A stretch of DNA of 64,000 nt, taken from Desertimonas sp963786985. Its GTDB lineage: Bacteria; Actinomycetota; Acidimicrobiia; Acidimicrobiales; Ilumatobacteraceae. Below the pieces are notes generated by a model, which did not search any database, had not been told where the DNA came from, and saw nothing but the letters and a program-made list of their open reading frames with translations. Below are positions 1-7,881 of this stretch, piece by piece; position 1 is the stretch's first letter, and every line of letters starts with the position of its first letter. Location of the stretch: NCBI GenBank assembly GCA_963786985.1, contig CAWBBL010000021.1, positions 120,442-184,441 of the forward strand. The letters are read 5' to 3'. Made by a program: the position numbers and the translations under genes.

Positions 1-106
1 ACGCGCCGGCGGCGACGAGCACGACAACAACGGCGCTGAGTCCCCACTTGAGCAGGCGTCTCCGGTGCCGCGGCGTGCTGGGGGTTCCTGTCGGCGGAGT
101 GTTCAC
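1..106 (-). CDS. N-terminal fragment of an exported or membrane-anchored protein
   Basis: A GTG at 106-104 is preceded by a clear AGGAA ribosome-binding site. The 35 visible residues are a short polar stretch (MNTPPTGTPSTPR), a basic patch (HRRRLLK) and a hydrophobic run (SAVVVVLVAAGA), the layout of a signal peptide or signal anchor. The gene runs off the left edge, so its function cannot be called. It is divergent from the adjacent response regulator gene, so it could be a target of that two-component system; this is inference from position only. Confidence 0.6.
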   Translation of the reverse strand, partial: MNTPPTGTPSTPRHRRRLLKWGLSAVVVVLVAAGA

Positions 107-246
107 GGGGGGTTCCTTGTGGTGTCGGGAGGTTCACGGACGGGCGTCATCCTGCCCGGCCATCCTGGGAATCAGCTGAGACTCCGCCCAGCGTGAGCAC
201 GGACTTCTCCTGGACGACTCACAGCGAACTCCCAGCAACCGCTGCC

Positions 247-942
247 ATGCTCGTCCTGGTGAACCGCCAGCACCTGCTCATCGTCGACGACGAGGACAAC
301 CTGCGCTCGATGCTCGCCGCCGCCCTGCAGCACCACGGTTTCACCGTGACGACCGCCGCCAACGGACGGCAGGCGCTCGACATGGTCGCCAAGCAGCGCC
401 CCGATCTCGTGCTCCTCGATGTGATGATGCCGGACCTCGACGGGTTCGAGGTGTGTCGCCGGCTGCGCACCGACGGCGACCGCACGCCCGTGCTGTTCCT
501 CACGGCCCGGGATTCCACCGAGGACAAGGTCCGCGGTCTCACCCTGGGCGGCGACGACTATCTGCAGAAGCCGTTCAGCCTCGACGAGTTGATCGCCCGG
601 GCCCAGGCAGTTCTGCGCCGCACGTCCGACAACCAGGGATCGTCCAGCGTGCTGCAATGCGCCGACTTGGAGCTGGACGACGATGCTCACCGGGTGCGGC
701 GGGCCGGTGAGGACGTGTCGCTGTCGCCCACCGAGTACAACCTGCTTCGCTACCTGCTGATCAACCAGGGGCGGGTGGTCTCCAAGGCGCAGATCCTCGA
801 TCACGTGTGGCACTACGACTTCGGCGGCGACGGCAGCGTGGTCGAGACCTACATCGGCTACCTGCGTCGCAAGGTCGACCATGTCGAGCCCAAGTTGATC
901 CACACGCTGCGCGGCGTGGGATATGCACTGCGCGTGCAGTGA
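247..942 (+). CDS. OmpR/PhoB-family response regulator
   Basis: This is a DNA-binding response regulator, cytoplasmic, paired with the histidine kinase that starts 12 bases downstream. A receiver domain (residues about 6-120) has the acidic pocket in LLIVDDEDN, the phospho-accepting Asp at about residue 58 in VLLDVMMPDLDG, and the conserved Lys in LQKPFSLDE. A winged-helix Trans_reg_C domain follows, ending in VETYIGYLRRKVD and LIHTLRGVGYALR. The start is uncertain: GTG at 193, ATG at 247 and GTG at 259 are all in frame and none has a strong ribosome-binding site. I chose 247 because the receiver fold begins directly after it. The stimulus is unknown. Confidence 0.9.
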   Translation: MLVLVNRQHLLIVDDEDNLRSMLAAALQHHGFTVTTAANGRQALDMVAKQRPDLVLLDVMMPDLDGFEVCRRLRTDGDRTPVLFLTARDSTEDKVRGLTLGGDDYLQKPFSLDELIARAQAVLRRTSDNQGSSSVLQCADLELDDDAHRVRRAGEDVSLSPTEYNLLRYLLINQGRVVSKAQILDHVWHYDFGGDGSVVETYIGYLRRKVDHVEPKLIHTLRGVGYALRVQ

Positions 943-954
943 GGCCGTCGACCG

Positions 955-2370
955 ATGAGCCTGCGCACTCGACTCCTCGTCGGGATGGCATTCGTCGCCG
1001 CCGTGCTCGTCGTCGTCGCGGCGATCGTCACGTCGGCGACGCGCGCCCAGCTCGTCGACCAGATCGACGAACGCCTCGCGTCGTACTCCCGTGGAGGTCG
1101 CGAGCTGTGGCTGGGTGAGCCGGGCGAAGCCCGCGATGGGCCGCCCGGACCGTTGCCGTCCGGGGGGCCGGAGCGCCGCAGCGACGCCTTCCAGGGCTAC
1201 GTCGACGCGGACGGCGAGCTCGTCACCGTGTTCGCACCGAACGTCGGCTTCGGTGAGGACCGCGCGGTGCCGGCGCTCGGCGGCGAGGATCTGCCGACGT
1301 CCGGCAGCCGCGCTCTCACCGTCGACGCCGTCGACGGCGGGGGTACGTACCGCGTGCTCGCCCGTCGAGTCGGTGACGTCACGTCGATCACCGCCCTCCC
1401 GCTCGACGACGTTCAGCGAACGGTCTCCCGCCTGGTCATCGTCGAGGTCGTCGGGTCATTGGCGATCCTCGCCGCGCTCGGCCTCGTCAGTTGGTGGGTC
1501 GTCCACCTGGGCATCCGCCCGATCAAGGAGATGACCGTCACGGCGACCCGCATCGCCGGCGGCGACCTGGCGGTGCGTGTGCCGGAGTCGACACCGGGGA
1601 CCGAGTCAGCCGACTTGGCCGTCGCCCTCAACACGATGCTCGGAAACCTGTCGACAGCCCTCGACGAGCGCACGGAGTCAGAAGGCCGATTGCGTCGGTT
1701 CGTCGCCGACGCGTCCCACGAGCTGCGCACACCCGTGACCACGATCCGCGGCTACGCCGAGCTGTACCGCCACGGCGGCCTCGCCGAACCAGTAGCACTC
1801 GACGATGCGATGCGTCGTACGGAACAGGAAGCAGCCCGCATCGGCCGGCTCGTCGACGACATGCTGGCGTTGGCGCGGCTCGACGAGCAGCGCCCCCTCG
1901 ACGTCCGTCACGTCGACCTGACGGCGCTGGCCGAGGACGCCGCCGCCGACGCGCGGGCGACGTCGCCGAGCCGGCCGATCAGCGTCGACGTCCCGGCCTC
2001 GCCGATCTTCATCGACGGCGACGAGGACCGTCTTCGGCAGGTGATCGCCAACGTCGTCGGCAATGCCTTGGTGCACACCGACGTCGCCGTACCGGTGACG
2101 ATCCGCGTCGAACGCGAGGCCTCGACCGCGACGATCTCGGTGGAGGACCGCGGGCAAGGCATGACGACAGAGGTCGCCGAGCGGGTTACCGAGCGGTTCT
2201 TCCGCGCCGACCCGTCGCGATCGCGGCATCGCGGCGGCACCGGCCTGGGACTGGCAATCGTCGACGCCACGGTGTCGGCCCATGGTGGCGCCGTGGAGAT
2301 CGAGAGCGAGCCAGGAAGCGGGACGACCGTTCGCCTGACGATTCCCGTCGCCGAGCGTGAGCGCGGCTAG
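955..2370 (+). CDS. Two-component sensor histidine kinase with HAMP domain
   Basis: Membrane sensor kinase of 471 residues. A first transmembrane helix (about residues 8-30) is followed by an extracytoplasmic sensor region of roughly 120 residues, a second helix (about 160-182, ending LGLVSWWVVHLG) and a HAMP linker. The HisKA domain carries the phospho-accepting His at about 255 in DASHELRTPVTT. The HATPase_c domain shows the N box (VIANVVGNALVHT), the G1 box (VEDRGQGM) and the G2 box (GGTGLGLAIV). The gene follows the response regulator at 12 bp spacing, so the two form an operon. Architecture matches PhoR/TcrY-type actinobacterial kinases. The sensor region gives no ligand clue. Confidence 0.93.
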   Translation: MSLRTRLLVGMAFVAAVLVVVAAIVTSATRAQLVDQIDERLASYSRGGRELWLGEPGEARDGPPGPLPSGGPERRSDAFQGYVDADGELVTVFAPNVGFGEDRAVPALGGEDLPTSGSRALTVDAVDGGGTYRVLARRVGDVTSITALPLDDVQRTVSRLVIVEVVGSLAILAALGLVSWWVVHLGIRPIKEMTVTATRIAGGDLAVRVPESTPGTESADLAVALNTMLGNLSTALDERTESEGRLRRFVADASHELRTPVTTIRGYAELYRHGGLAEPVALDDAMRRTEQEAARIGRLVDDMLALARLDEQRPLDVRHVDLTALAEDAAADARATSPSRPISVDVPASPIFIDGDEDRLRQVIANVVGNALVHTDVAVPVTIRVEREASTATISVEDRGQGMTTEVAERVTERFFRADPSRSRHRGGTGLGLAIVDATVSAHGGAVEIESEPGSGTTVRLTIPVAERERG

Positions 2371-2396
2371 CGGCACTCGGCCGGTGCGAGCGATGA

Positions 2397-3383
2397 TCAG
2401 TCGAGGTGATCGGGGAGACCGAACAGCGGGAACAGGCGCGCCACGTCGAGGTAGAACGTGAACTCGGCGATGCCGTTACTCCCGAGGCGGATCAGCTGCA
2501 GCGCCCACGGGGCGTGACCGCCGGCGGGGTCGATCTTGTACTGCCCGAAGGCCACCGAACCATTGGCCTCGGTGACGAGCAGCTTGGACCCGCGACACGC
2601 TGCGCCGGGGCCCACCCACCAGGCAAGCACCTCGTCACGGCCCTCCAGCCACATCGCCCACGGCGGCATCGACTGCGTCGCATCGGCGGCGATGAGCGTC
2701 GTCAGCGCCTCGATGTCGTAGCGCTCGAAGGCGTCGACGTACTTGGTGAGCAGCTCGCGCTGCGCCTCGTCGCTCAGGTCGGCGCTCGCCGGCTCGGATT
2801 GGTGTCGAGCGTTCATCGTCGCGTGTGCTCGCTGGAGCGCACTGTTGACCCCGGCGACGGTTGTGCCCAGCAGTTCGGCCACCTCGCTCGCCTGCCACTT
2901 CAACACGTCGCGCAGGATCAGCACGGCGCGCTGCTGCGGAGGCAGGTGCTGCAGGGCGGCAACGAACGCCAGACGAATCGACTCCCGTTCGGCGACCGCC
3001 TCGGCCGGGTCGCTGGGATGCGTCGACACACGGTTGCCGGGGACCGGCTCGACGAACGCACTCTCGGCGAGCGGTACTCCGATGAGCCCCTCGGAGGCCC
3101 GGGTCGACCCGGTCATCTCCATCGGCAGGGCCCGGCGCTGGCGTCCGCGCAGGGCGTCGAAGCACACGTTGCTGGCGATGCGATAGAGCCAGGTACGCAC
3201 CTCGGATCGTCCCTCGAAGCGGTCGTAGGCCCTCCAGGCGCGGGTGAGTGTCTCCTGCACCGCATCGTCGGCGTCGAACGTCGACCCCAGCATCCGATAG
3301 CAGAATCCGGTCAGCTCGGCTCGGTGCGCCGGAGTGAGGACGTCGTCGAGAGGGGGCCGGGACGACGTCTGTGTGGTCCCCAT
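2397..3383 (-). CDS. ECF sigma factor with C-terminal SnoaL-like domain
   Basis: Extracytoplasmic-function sigma factor of 328 residues, longer than the usual 180-200 because of a C-terminal extension. Region 2 is visible as DADDAVQETLTRAWRAYDRF and RTWLYRIASNVCFDALRG. Region 4 follows (LPPQQRAVLILRDVLKW and the helix-turn-helix ASEVAELLGTTVAGVNSALQRA). The last 120 residues (from about 205) resemble an NTF2/SnoaL fold, as in the ECF groups that use a fused domain instead of a separate anti-sigma factor. No anti-sigma gene lies next to it. It is convergent with the histidine kinase and divergent from the cation exporter. Confidence 0.88.
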   Translation of the reverse strand: MGTTQTSSRPPLDDVLTPAHRAELTGFCYRMLGSTFDADDAVQETLTRAWRAYDRFEGRSEVRTWLYRIASNVCFDALRGRQRRALPMEMTGSTRASEGLIGVPLAESAFVEPVPGNRVSTHPSDPAEAVAERESIRLAFVAALQHLPPQQRAVLILRDVLKWQASEVAELLGTTVAGVNSALQRAHATMNARHQSEPASADLSDEAQRELLTKYVDAFERYDIEALTTLIAADATQSMPPWAMWLEGRDEVLAWWVGPGAACRGSKLLVTEANGSVAFGQYKIDPAGGHAPWALQLIRLGSNGIAEFTFYLDVARLFPLFGLPDHLD

Positions 3384-3428
3384 CGTTTGCGAATCTACCG
3401 ACGATCGATTCGCCGAGGGACGTGACTC

Positions 3429-3461
3429 CGTTCACTGCGTTCCCCGGCCACGAAGGCCGCG
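3429..3461. repeat. Dispersed intergenic repeat family C, copy 1
   Basis: Contains TTCACTGCGTTCCCCGGCC followed by ACGAAGGCCGCG. It lies in the divergent gap between the sigma factor and the cation exporter. The core GCGTTCCCCGGCCACG recurs near 7033, 27544 and 36593 (the last two in reverse orientation). This copy differs from the others by CACTG for CATTG and CGAAGG for CGCAGG. Confidence 0.7.
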
Positions 3462-3508
3462 TCATCGGACCGCGGAGGTTGACCGGCCAACGGGGGCAAA
3501 CTGGACCG

Positions 3509-4435
3509 GTGGATGGCCACGACGATCGCCGGCACGAGCCACACGGCCACGCCTCGATCCGAGCCGGTGAACGCCACAAGCGGCCGCTGCTCGCCGCGTT
3601 CGTGCTGCTCGCCGCATTCATGGTCGTCGAGGTCGTCGCCGGATTGCTGTCCAACTCGCTGGCCCTGCTCTCCGACGCCGGACACATGGTCACCGACGTC
3701 ATCGGCGTCGGCATGGCCCTGGCCGCCATCCAGCTGGCGACCCGGGGGACCGAGCGTCGCCACCGGACGTTCGGGCTGTACCGCCTGGAAATCCTCGCCG
3801 CCCTGGCGAACGCCGTCCTGCTCGCCGTGGTTGCGGCCTACGTCATGTTCGAGGCGGTTGGCCGATTCGGAGACTCGCCGGACATCGACCACACGACGAT
3901 GCTCGGGGTGGCGGTGCTCGGTCTGCTCGCCAACCTCATCGCCTTCTTCTTGTTGCGGGCTGGTTCCAAGGAGTCGCTGAGTGTCGAGGGCGCCTATCTC
4001 GAGGTGCTGTCGGACACGGTCGGCTCTGTCGCCGTAATCGTCGGCGCGATCGTCATCGCCGCGACCGGGTGGTCGTGGGTCGACCCGGCGATCGCCATCG
4101 CCATCGGCGTGTGGATCTTGCCGAGGGCCTGGCGCCTGGCGGGGCAGGCGTTGCGCATCGTCATGCAGGCGGCACCGCCCGGACTCGATCTCGACGCCGT
4201 CGCCGGCGAATTGTCGGCGATCGACGGGGTCGTCGACGTGCACGACCTGCACGTGTGGACGCTCACCTCGGACATGGAGGTGGCATCGGCGCACCTGCGC
4301 GTCGCCGATGGCAGCGACTCGCACGGCGTGCTCGACGAGGCGCGGGAGCTACTGCTCACCCACTACCGGATCGGCCACGCCACGCTGCAGGTCGAGCCGA
4401 TCAACCACACCGGCTGCTCCGAGGTGGCGTGGTGA
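3509..4435 (+). CDS. Cation diffusion facilitator (CzcD/ZitB-like metal exporter)
   Basis: Inner-membrane proton-coupled divalent-metal exporter of the CDF family, 308 residues from GTG 3509. A His-rich N-terminus (GHDDRRHEPHGHA) precedes six predicted membrane helices. Helix 2 has the metal-site pattern HxxxD in SDAGHMVTDVIG. Helix 5 has AYLEVLSDTVGS, that is ExxxD where many zinc exporters have HxxxD. The cytoplasmic C-terminal domain has the typical VHDLHVWTLTSDMEVASAHLRV segment. An upstream in-frame extension to 3371 exists but reads through the family C repeat, so I reject it. Zinc is the likeliest substrate, but metal choice cannot be read from sequence. Confidence 0.9.
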   Translation: MDGHDDRRHEPHGHASIRAGERHKRPLLAAFVLLAAFMVVEVVAGLLSNSLALLSDAGHMVTDVIGVGMALAAIQLATRGTERRHRTFGLYRLEILAALANAVLLAVVAAYVMFEAVGRFGDSPDIDHTTMLGVAVLGLLANLIAFFLLRAGSKESLSVEGAYLEVLSDTVGSVAVIVGAIVIAATGWSWVDPAIAIAIGVWILPRAWRLAGQALRIVMQAAPPGLDLDAVAGELSAIDGVVDVHDLHVWTLTSDMEVASAHLRVADGSDSHGVLDEARELLLTHYRIGHATLQVEPINHTGCSEVAW

Positions 4436-4454
4436 CCGAGCCGCCCAGGTGGTG

Positions 4455-5264
4455 TCACGCTCCGACGGCTAGCACGGCGGTGTAGCCGGCGTCGTTGTCG
4501 CCGGACATCATCGCCATCTGCAGGGCCGCGCTGTCCTCGCCGAAGACCATGTCCGACTCGAGCGACAGCCGCTGCAGGTTGTCGGTGCTCATCGGGTAGC
4601 GGTCGTCGGCGTACACGCTCTCCGACACACCCTGAGGGAAGGCCAGCTGCGACGTCTTGATCGCGTTGGCGCCGTTGCTGGCCGCGTCGAGACTCTCGTA
4701 GACCTCGAAGTGGATGTGCGGCCAGCGGCCCGAGTAGCAGCCCGGATAGATCGTCGTGAACGTGACGTTGCCGTCGGCGTCGACCTCCTGAACGCCGCGC
4801 AGGTAGTTCTCCGCGGCGGCTGCTTCCGAGTACATCGAGTAGTTGCCGGCGGCATCGCAGTGCCAGACGTAGACGGCGGCACCGGTCAGCGGGTTGCCTC
4901 CGTTGGCCACGTCTTGGACGTTGAGCACGACTTCCAGCGGGATACCGTCGGCGACGCCGCTCGCCGAGCCGAAGCTGGTCGTGATGTCGCGGCGGACGAC
5001 CCCCTCCTCGGTCAGCACGTTGACTCCATTGGTGCCGTCGCCCGGGAACGGTCCACCGGTCTCGTCGGGGATCTCCTCGGTGACCGTCGGGATCGTCGAG
5101 TCCACTCCGCTCCCGGTCGCCGCCAGGCCCGCGGCGCTGACCTGGCGGGCGGCCAGCCCGGCGACACCAAGGCCGAGCCCGGCCCCGCCCAGAACCCGCA
5201 GGGCGCGGCGGCGATCGATGGCGTGGCGATCGGGGTGGTTGGTTGGCGAGTTCTGCATGGCCAC
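4455..5264 (-). CDS. Tat-exported intradiol ring-cleavage dioxygenase-like protein
   Basis: 269 residues. The N-terminus is a Tat-type signal: basic DRRRALRVLG, then a hydrophobic GGAGLGLGVAGLAA, then an Ala-rich cleavage region. The mature part matches the PF00775 dioxygenase fold: a TGGPFPGDG entry segment, PLTGAAVYVWHCDAAGNYSMY, then TIYPGCYSGRWPHIHFEVYE. The His and Tyr pairs HCDAAGNYSMY, YPGCYSGRWPHIHF are the iron-ligand positions of protocatechuate 3,4-dioxygenase beta chains. Cytoplasmic catechol dioxygenases lack a signal, so this belongs to the secreted subgroup whose substrate is usually unknown. It is a single gene, convergent with the metal exporter, with no aromatic pathway genes nearby. 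Confidence 0.85.
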   Translation of the reverse strand: MAMQNSPTNHPDRHAIDRRRALRVLGGAGLGLGVAGLAARQVSAAGLAATGSGVDSTIPTVTEEIPDETGGPFPGDGTNGVNVLTEEGVVRRDITTSFGSASGVADGIPLEVVLNVQDVANGGNPLTGAAVYVWHCDAAGNYSMYSEAAAAENYLRGVQEVDADGNVTFTTIYPGCYSGRWPHIHFEVYESLDAASNGANAIKTSQLAFPQGVSESVYADDRYPMSTDNLQRLSLESDMVFGEDSAALQMAMMSGDNDAGYTAVLAVGA

Positions 5265-5325
5265 GATCGAACCAGCCGAGCCTTGGCGCCGGCTGCGCTT
5301 CAGCTCGGAGCTGGCTGTGAACGTC

Positions 5326-5793
5326 TCACGGGGCCCAGGTGTTGCCCGCCGGCCCTTCCGGTGCCCTCCGGGCGTCGCCGTCGGTGGCGTTGCGGAGGAA
5401 GATCAACGGCAGGACGATGGCCGCCAGCACCCCACCGAGCCACACGATGACGGTCGCCGCGACCCAGGTCCAGGCACCGGTGATGCTGAACCCGTCGAAG
5501 ATGAGGTCGGTCAAGATCAGGCCGACCAACGTCGTGACGAGGGCGATGCCCCCGCGCAGTGCCGGCACGCTCGTGATCGCCATCTTCGTGATCAGCGGGT
5601 CGGCGATCACTTCGACCAGCGTGAAGAACGCCACGGCGAAGAGGTAGACCTCCCATTGAATGCTGAGGTCGTCGAGCACAAGATCGGCAATCAGCAGCCC
5701 GACGAAGTTGGCACCGAGGTGCATCGCGATCGAGATCAGCATCCGGATCATGGGGTCCTCCGGCGCGAACGGTTCGGGTTCATGGCCGAACAT
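5326..5793 (-). CDS. Small four-helix membrane protein, phage-holin superfamily IV-like
   Basis: About 155 residues with four hydrophobic helices: SIAMHLGANFVGLLIADLVL, VYLFAVAFFTLVEVI, GIALVTTLVGLILTDLIF and TWVAATVIVWLGGVLAAIV. Short charged loops separate them and a polar tail follows. Composition and spacing resemble the mycobacterial four-TM 'phage holin superfamily IV' proteins, which are chromosomal membrane proteins despite the name. ATG 5793 and GTG 5802 are both plausible starts. No lysis genes are near, so a lysis role is not supported. Confidence 0.65.
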   Translation of the reverse strand: MFGHEPEPFAPEDPMIRMLISIAMHLGANFVGLLIADLVLDDLSIQWEVYLFAVAFFTLVEVIADPLITKMAITSVPALRGGIALVTTLVGLILTDLIFDGFSITGAWTWVAATVIVWLGGVLAAIVLPLIFLRNATDGDARRAPEGPAGNTWAP

Positions 5794-5884
5794 TACGCCC
5801 ACGGTGACTTCCGGCGATCCGTGATGGTGCGCATCGGGACAAGCCTCCGTGGCGCCTGAACGGCCGCCGGAGGCAGAGTCACGG

Positions 5885-5957
5885 TGGAGCTGAGGGGAAT
5901 TGAACCCCTGGCCTCATCCATGCCATGGATGCGCTCTACCAACTGAGCTACAGCCCC
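5885..5957 (-). tRNA. tRNA-Ala (anticodon GGC)
   Basis: The minus strand folds as a 73-nt cloverleaf. The acceptor stem is GGGGCTG with CAGCTCC (one G-U pair), the D arm is GCTCAGTTGGTAGAGC, and the anticodon stem CATCC/GGATG holds loop ATGGCAT with anticodon GGC. The T arm is AGGGGTTCAATTCCCCT. The discriminator is A and no CCA is encoded. It reads GCC alanine codons, heavily used in this GC-rich genome. Confidence 0.97.
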
Positions 5958-6055
5958 GCGTGTGCGGCCCTCGACGATACCGCGGGGCGCCGACCGATCA
6001 AACGGTCCGATCTCGATCTGGGCGGCTGGCTATCCATTTCCCGATTCGCGGTCCA

Positions 6056-7015
6056 TCAGCCCGCCCGGCGGCGGATCTCGGCGGTGATCGCCGGGACGAC
6101 CTGGTGGAGGTCGCCGATCACCGCGTAGTCCGCCTTGGTGACGAGGTTGGCGGCCGGGTCGGTGTTGATCGCCAGGATGCGCTTGGAGGACATCGCCCCC
6201 ACCCAGTGCTGGATCGCCCCGGAGATGCCGCAGGCGATGTAGATCTCCGGAGCGATGCGCGTGCCGGTCTGGCCGACCTGGTCGGTGTGCTTGCGCCATC
6301 CGTTGTTGGTCACCACCCGCGAGCAGCCGACGACACCGCCGAGCAGGGCGGCGAGCTCCTCGAGCTCGGCGAAGCCCTCGGCCGACCCGACTCCTCGTCC
6401 GCCACCGACGACGACCGGTGCCGTGGCCAGGGTCACCCCGGCGGCCCGCTCGACCCGCTCGACGACGGCGCAGCGGACGACGCCGGGATCGAGCTCGGCA
6501 GCGAACGGTCGCGGCGTTGCCGCAGCAGGCGCCTCAGCGGGAACGGCCATGACGGCGTGGTGGGCGACGGTGAGCAGATGGACGCCTCCGTCCGCCGCGG
6601 CGGTCTCGATCAGCGATCCACCCCAGCGCACCCGGCGAACGCGCAGCGGAGCCGTCGATTCCACGGTGAGGCAGTTGGCCACCATCGGCACGTCGAGCAC
6701 GGCGGCTGCGTGGGCGAGCACTTCGTTGCCGACATCGGTGCCCGTCGCCAGCGTCACATCCGGGCCGACGAAACCCACAGCCCCGGCGAGCACGTCGCCC
6801 CACGCCTCGGGATTGAAGTCATCGAGCAGTTCGTGATGCGCCTGGTGGACCTCGGAGGCGCCGTAGGCGCCGAGCTGCGGCGCGAGCGCGTCGGCAGCGG
6901 CACCGATGGTGAGCGCGACGACGTCGCCGAGGGCGCGGGCGAACGTCAGCGCTTCGAACGAAGCCGGGGCGACGTCTCCCCGATCGTGCTCGATCAGCAC
7001 GAGCACGCGGCTCAC
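6056..7015 (-). CDS. etfA: Electron transfer flavoprotein alpha subunit
   Basis: 319 residues from GTG 7015. EtfA binds FAD and, with EtfB, carries electrons from acyl-CoA or N-methyl dehydrogenases to ETF:quinone oxidoreductase. The C-terminal FAD domain is clear: VVVGGGRGVGSAEGF, then GQTGTRIAPEIYIACGISGA, then INTDPAANLVTKADYAVIGD. The frame stays open upstream through the family C repeat, giving an implausible MAGERNERC leader, so I used GTG 7015, right before SRVLVLIEHD. It follows etfB by about 86 bp, and the repeat sits in that gap. Location next to a dimethylglycine-type dehydrogenase suggests a dedicated acceptor. Confidence 0.93.
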   Translation of the reverse strand: MSRVLVLIEHDRGDVAPASFEALTFARALGDVVALTIGAAADALAPQLGAYGASEVHQAHHELLDDFNPEAWGDVLAGAVGFVGPDVTLATGTDVGNEVLAHAAAVLDVPMVANCLTVESTAPLRVRRVRWGGSLIETAAADGGVHLLTVAHHAVMAVPAEAPAAATPRPFAAELDPGVVRCAVVERVERAAGVTLATAPVVVGGGRGVGSAEGFAELEELAALLGGVVGCSRVVTNNGWRKHTDQVGQTGTRIAPEIYIACGISGAIQHWVGAMSSKRILAINTDPAANLVTKADYAVIGDLHQVVPAITAEIRRRAG

Positions 7016-7024
7016 CGCAGCACA

Positions 7025-7095
7025 CCGTTCATTGCGTTCCCCGGCCACGCAGGCCGTTGATCGACGCTCGTTCGCTAGCGCTCACTCGCGCGCAT
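7025..7095. repeat. Dispersed intergenic repeat family C, copy 2
   Basis: Contains TTCATTGCGTTCCCCGGCC followed by ACGCAGGCC, then a tail rich in GCTCGTTCGCTAGCGCTCAC. It lies between etfB and etfA, two genes expected to be cotranscribed. The 27500-27567 copy carries a similar GAGCGAGCG-rich flank in reverse orientation, so the element is longer than its 16-base core. Confidence 0.75.
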
Positions 7096-7101
7096 CCGTT
7101 G

Positions 7102-7866
7102 TCAACGCAGCACACCGATCTCGCTGAGCAGGTCGACCACCGCTCCGGCCGCGGCTGGGCCCTCGCCGAGGACCACCGTGTGGCTGGCCTGCTCCGGCGG
7201 CGACTCCAGCGCCACCAACCGCTGCCCGCCACTCGGTGCGGCCGGTTCGATCGTCGTCACGGCCACCTTCTTCGAGGCCAGACGGCCTTTCATCGTCGGG
7301 TACCGCGGCAGGTTGATGCCCTCCTTGACACCGACGACCGCCGGCGTCGGCAGCTCGAACACGACCCGCCCAGCATCCGTCTCCCGCTCGACGCGCACGA
7401 CGGCATCGGCCATCGACAGCGCCTTCGCGCCGTTGACAACGGGCCGGCCGAGGGCCCGGGCGACGCGGATGCCGACCTGGAAGCCCCCGGAGTCGGCGGA
7501 CTCGTTGCCGAACAGGACGAGGTCGAACGGCGCAGCCGTCTCGAGCGTCGCGATCGCCTCGACGATGGCCGTGGCGGTGCGCTGCGGGTCCCAATCCGAC
7601 CCGTCCGTCTTCACCAGCACCGCCTCGTCGATGCCGACGCTTGCGGCGTAACGCAGCTGTTCCTCGGCCTCCGGCGGCCCGACGGTCAGCACCGTTGACC
7701 GACCGCCGTGCTGCTCGACGAGCTGCACGGCCGCCTCGACCGCGCATTCCTCGTGCGGACTGGTGGTGAAGCCGAGGAACGACGTGTCGACGGCGAGGCC
7801 GTCGGCGGTGACGTTGATGCGCGTGCCGGGCGCCGGCACCCGCTTCACACAGACGAGGACATTCAT
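7102..7866 (-). CDS. etfB: Electron transfer flavoprotein beta subunit
   Basis: 254 residues, the standard EtfB length. It starts MNVLVCVKRVPAPGTRINV, the typical beta-subunit opening. The AMP/nucleotide region is FDLVLFGNESADSGGFQVG and the signature loop is AVVGVKEGINLPRYPTMKGRLASKK. It partners the downstream EtfA. It starts 15 bases after the dehydrogenase stop codon, so dehydrogenase, etfB and etfA read as one operon. This suggests that electrons from oxidative demethylation go to this ETF. Confidence 0.95.
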   Translation of the reverse strand: MNVLVCVKRVPAPGTRINVTADGLAVDTSFLGFTTSPHEECAVEAAVQLVEQHGGRSTVLTVGPPEAEEQLRYAASVGIDEAVLVKTDGSDWDPQRTATAIVEAIATLETAAPFDLVLFGNESADSGGFQVGIRVARALGRPVVNGAKALSMADAVVRVERETDAGRVVFELPTPAVVGVKEGINLPRYPTMKGRLASKKVAVTTIEPAAPSGGQRLVALESPPEQASHTVVLGEGPAAAGAVVDLLSEIGVLR

Positions 7867-7881
7867 CGAGGCGCCCTTGCC

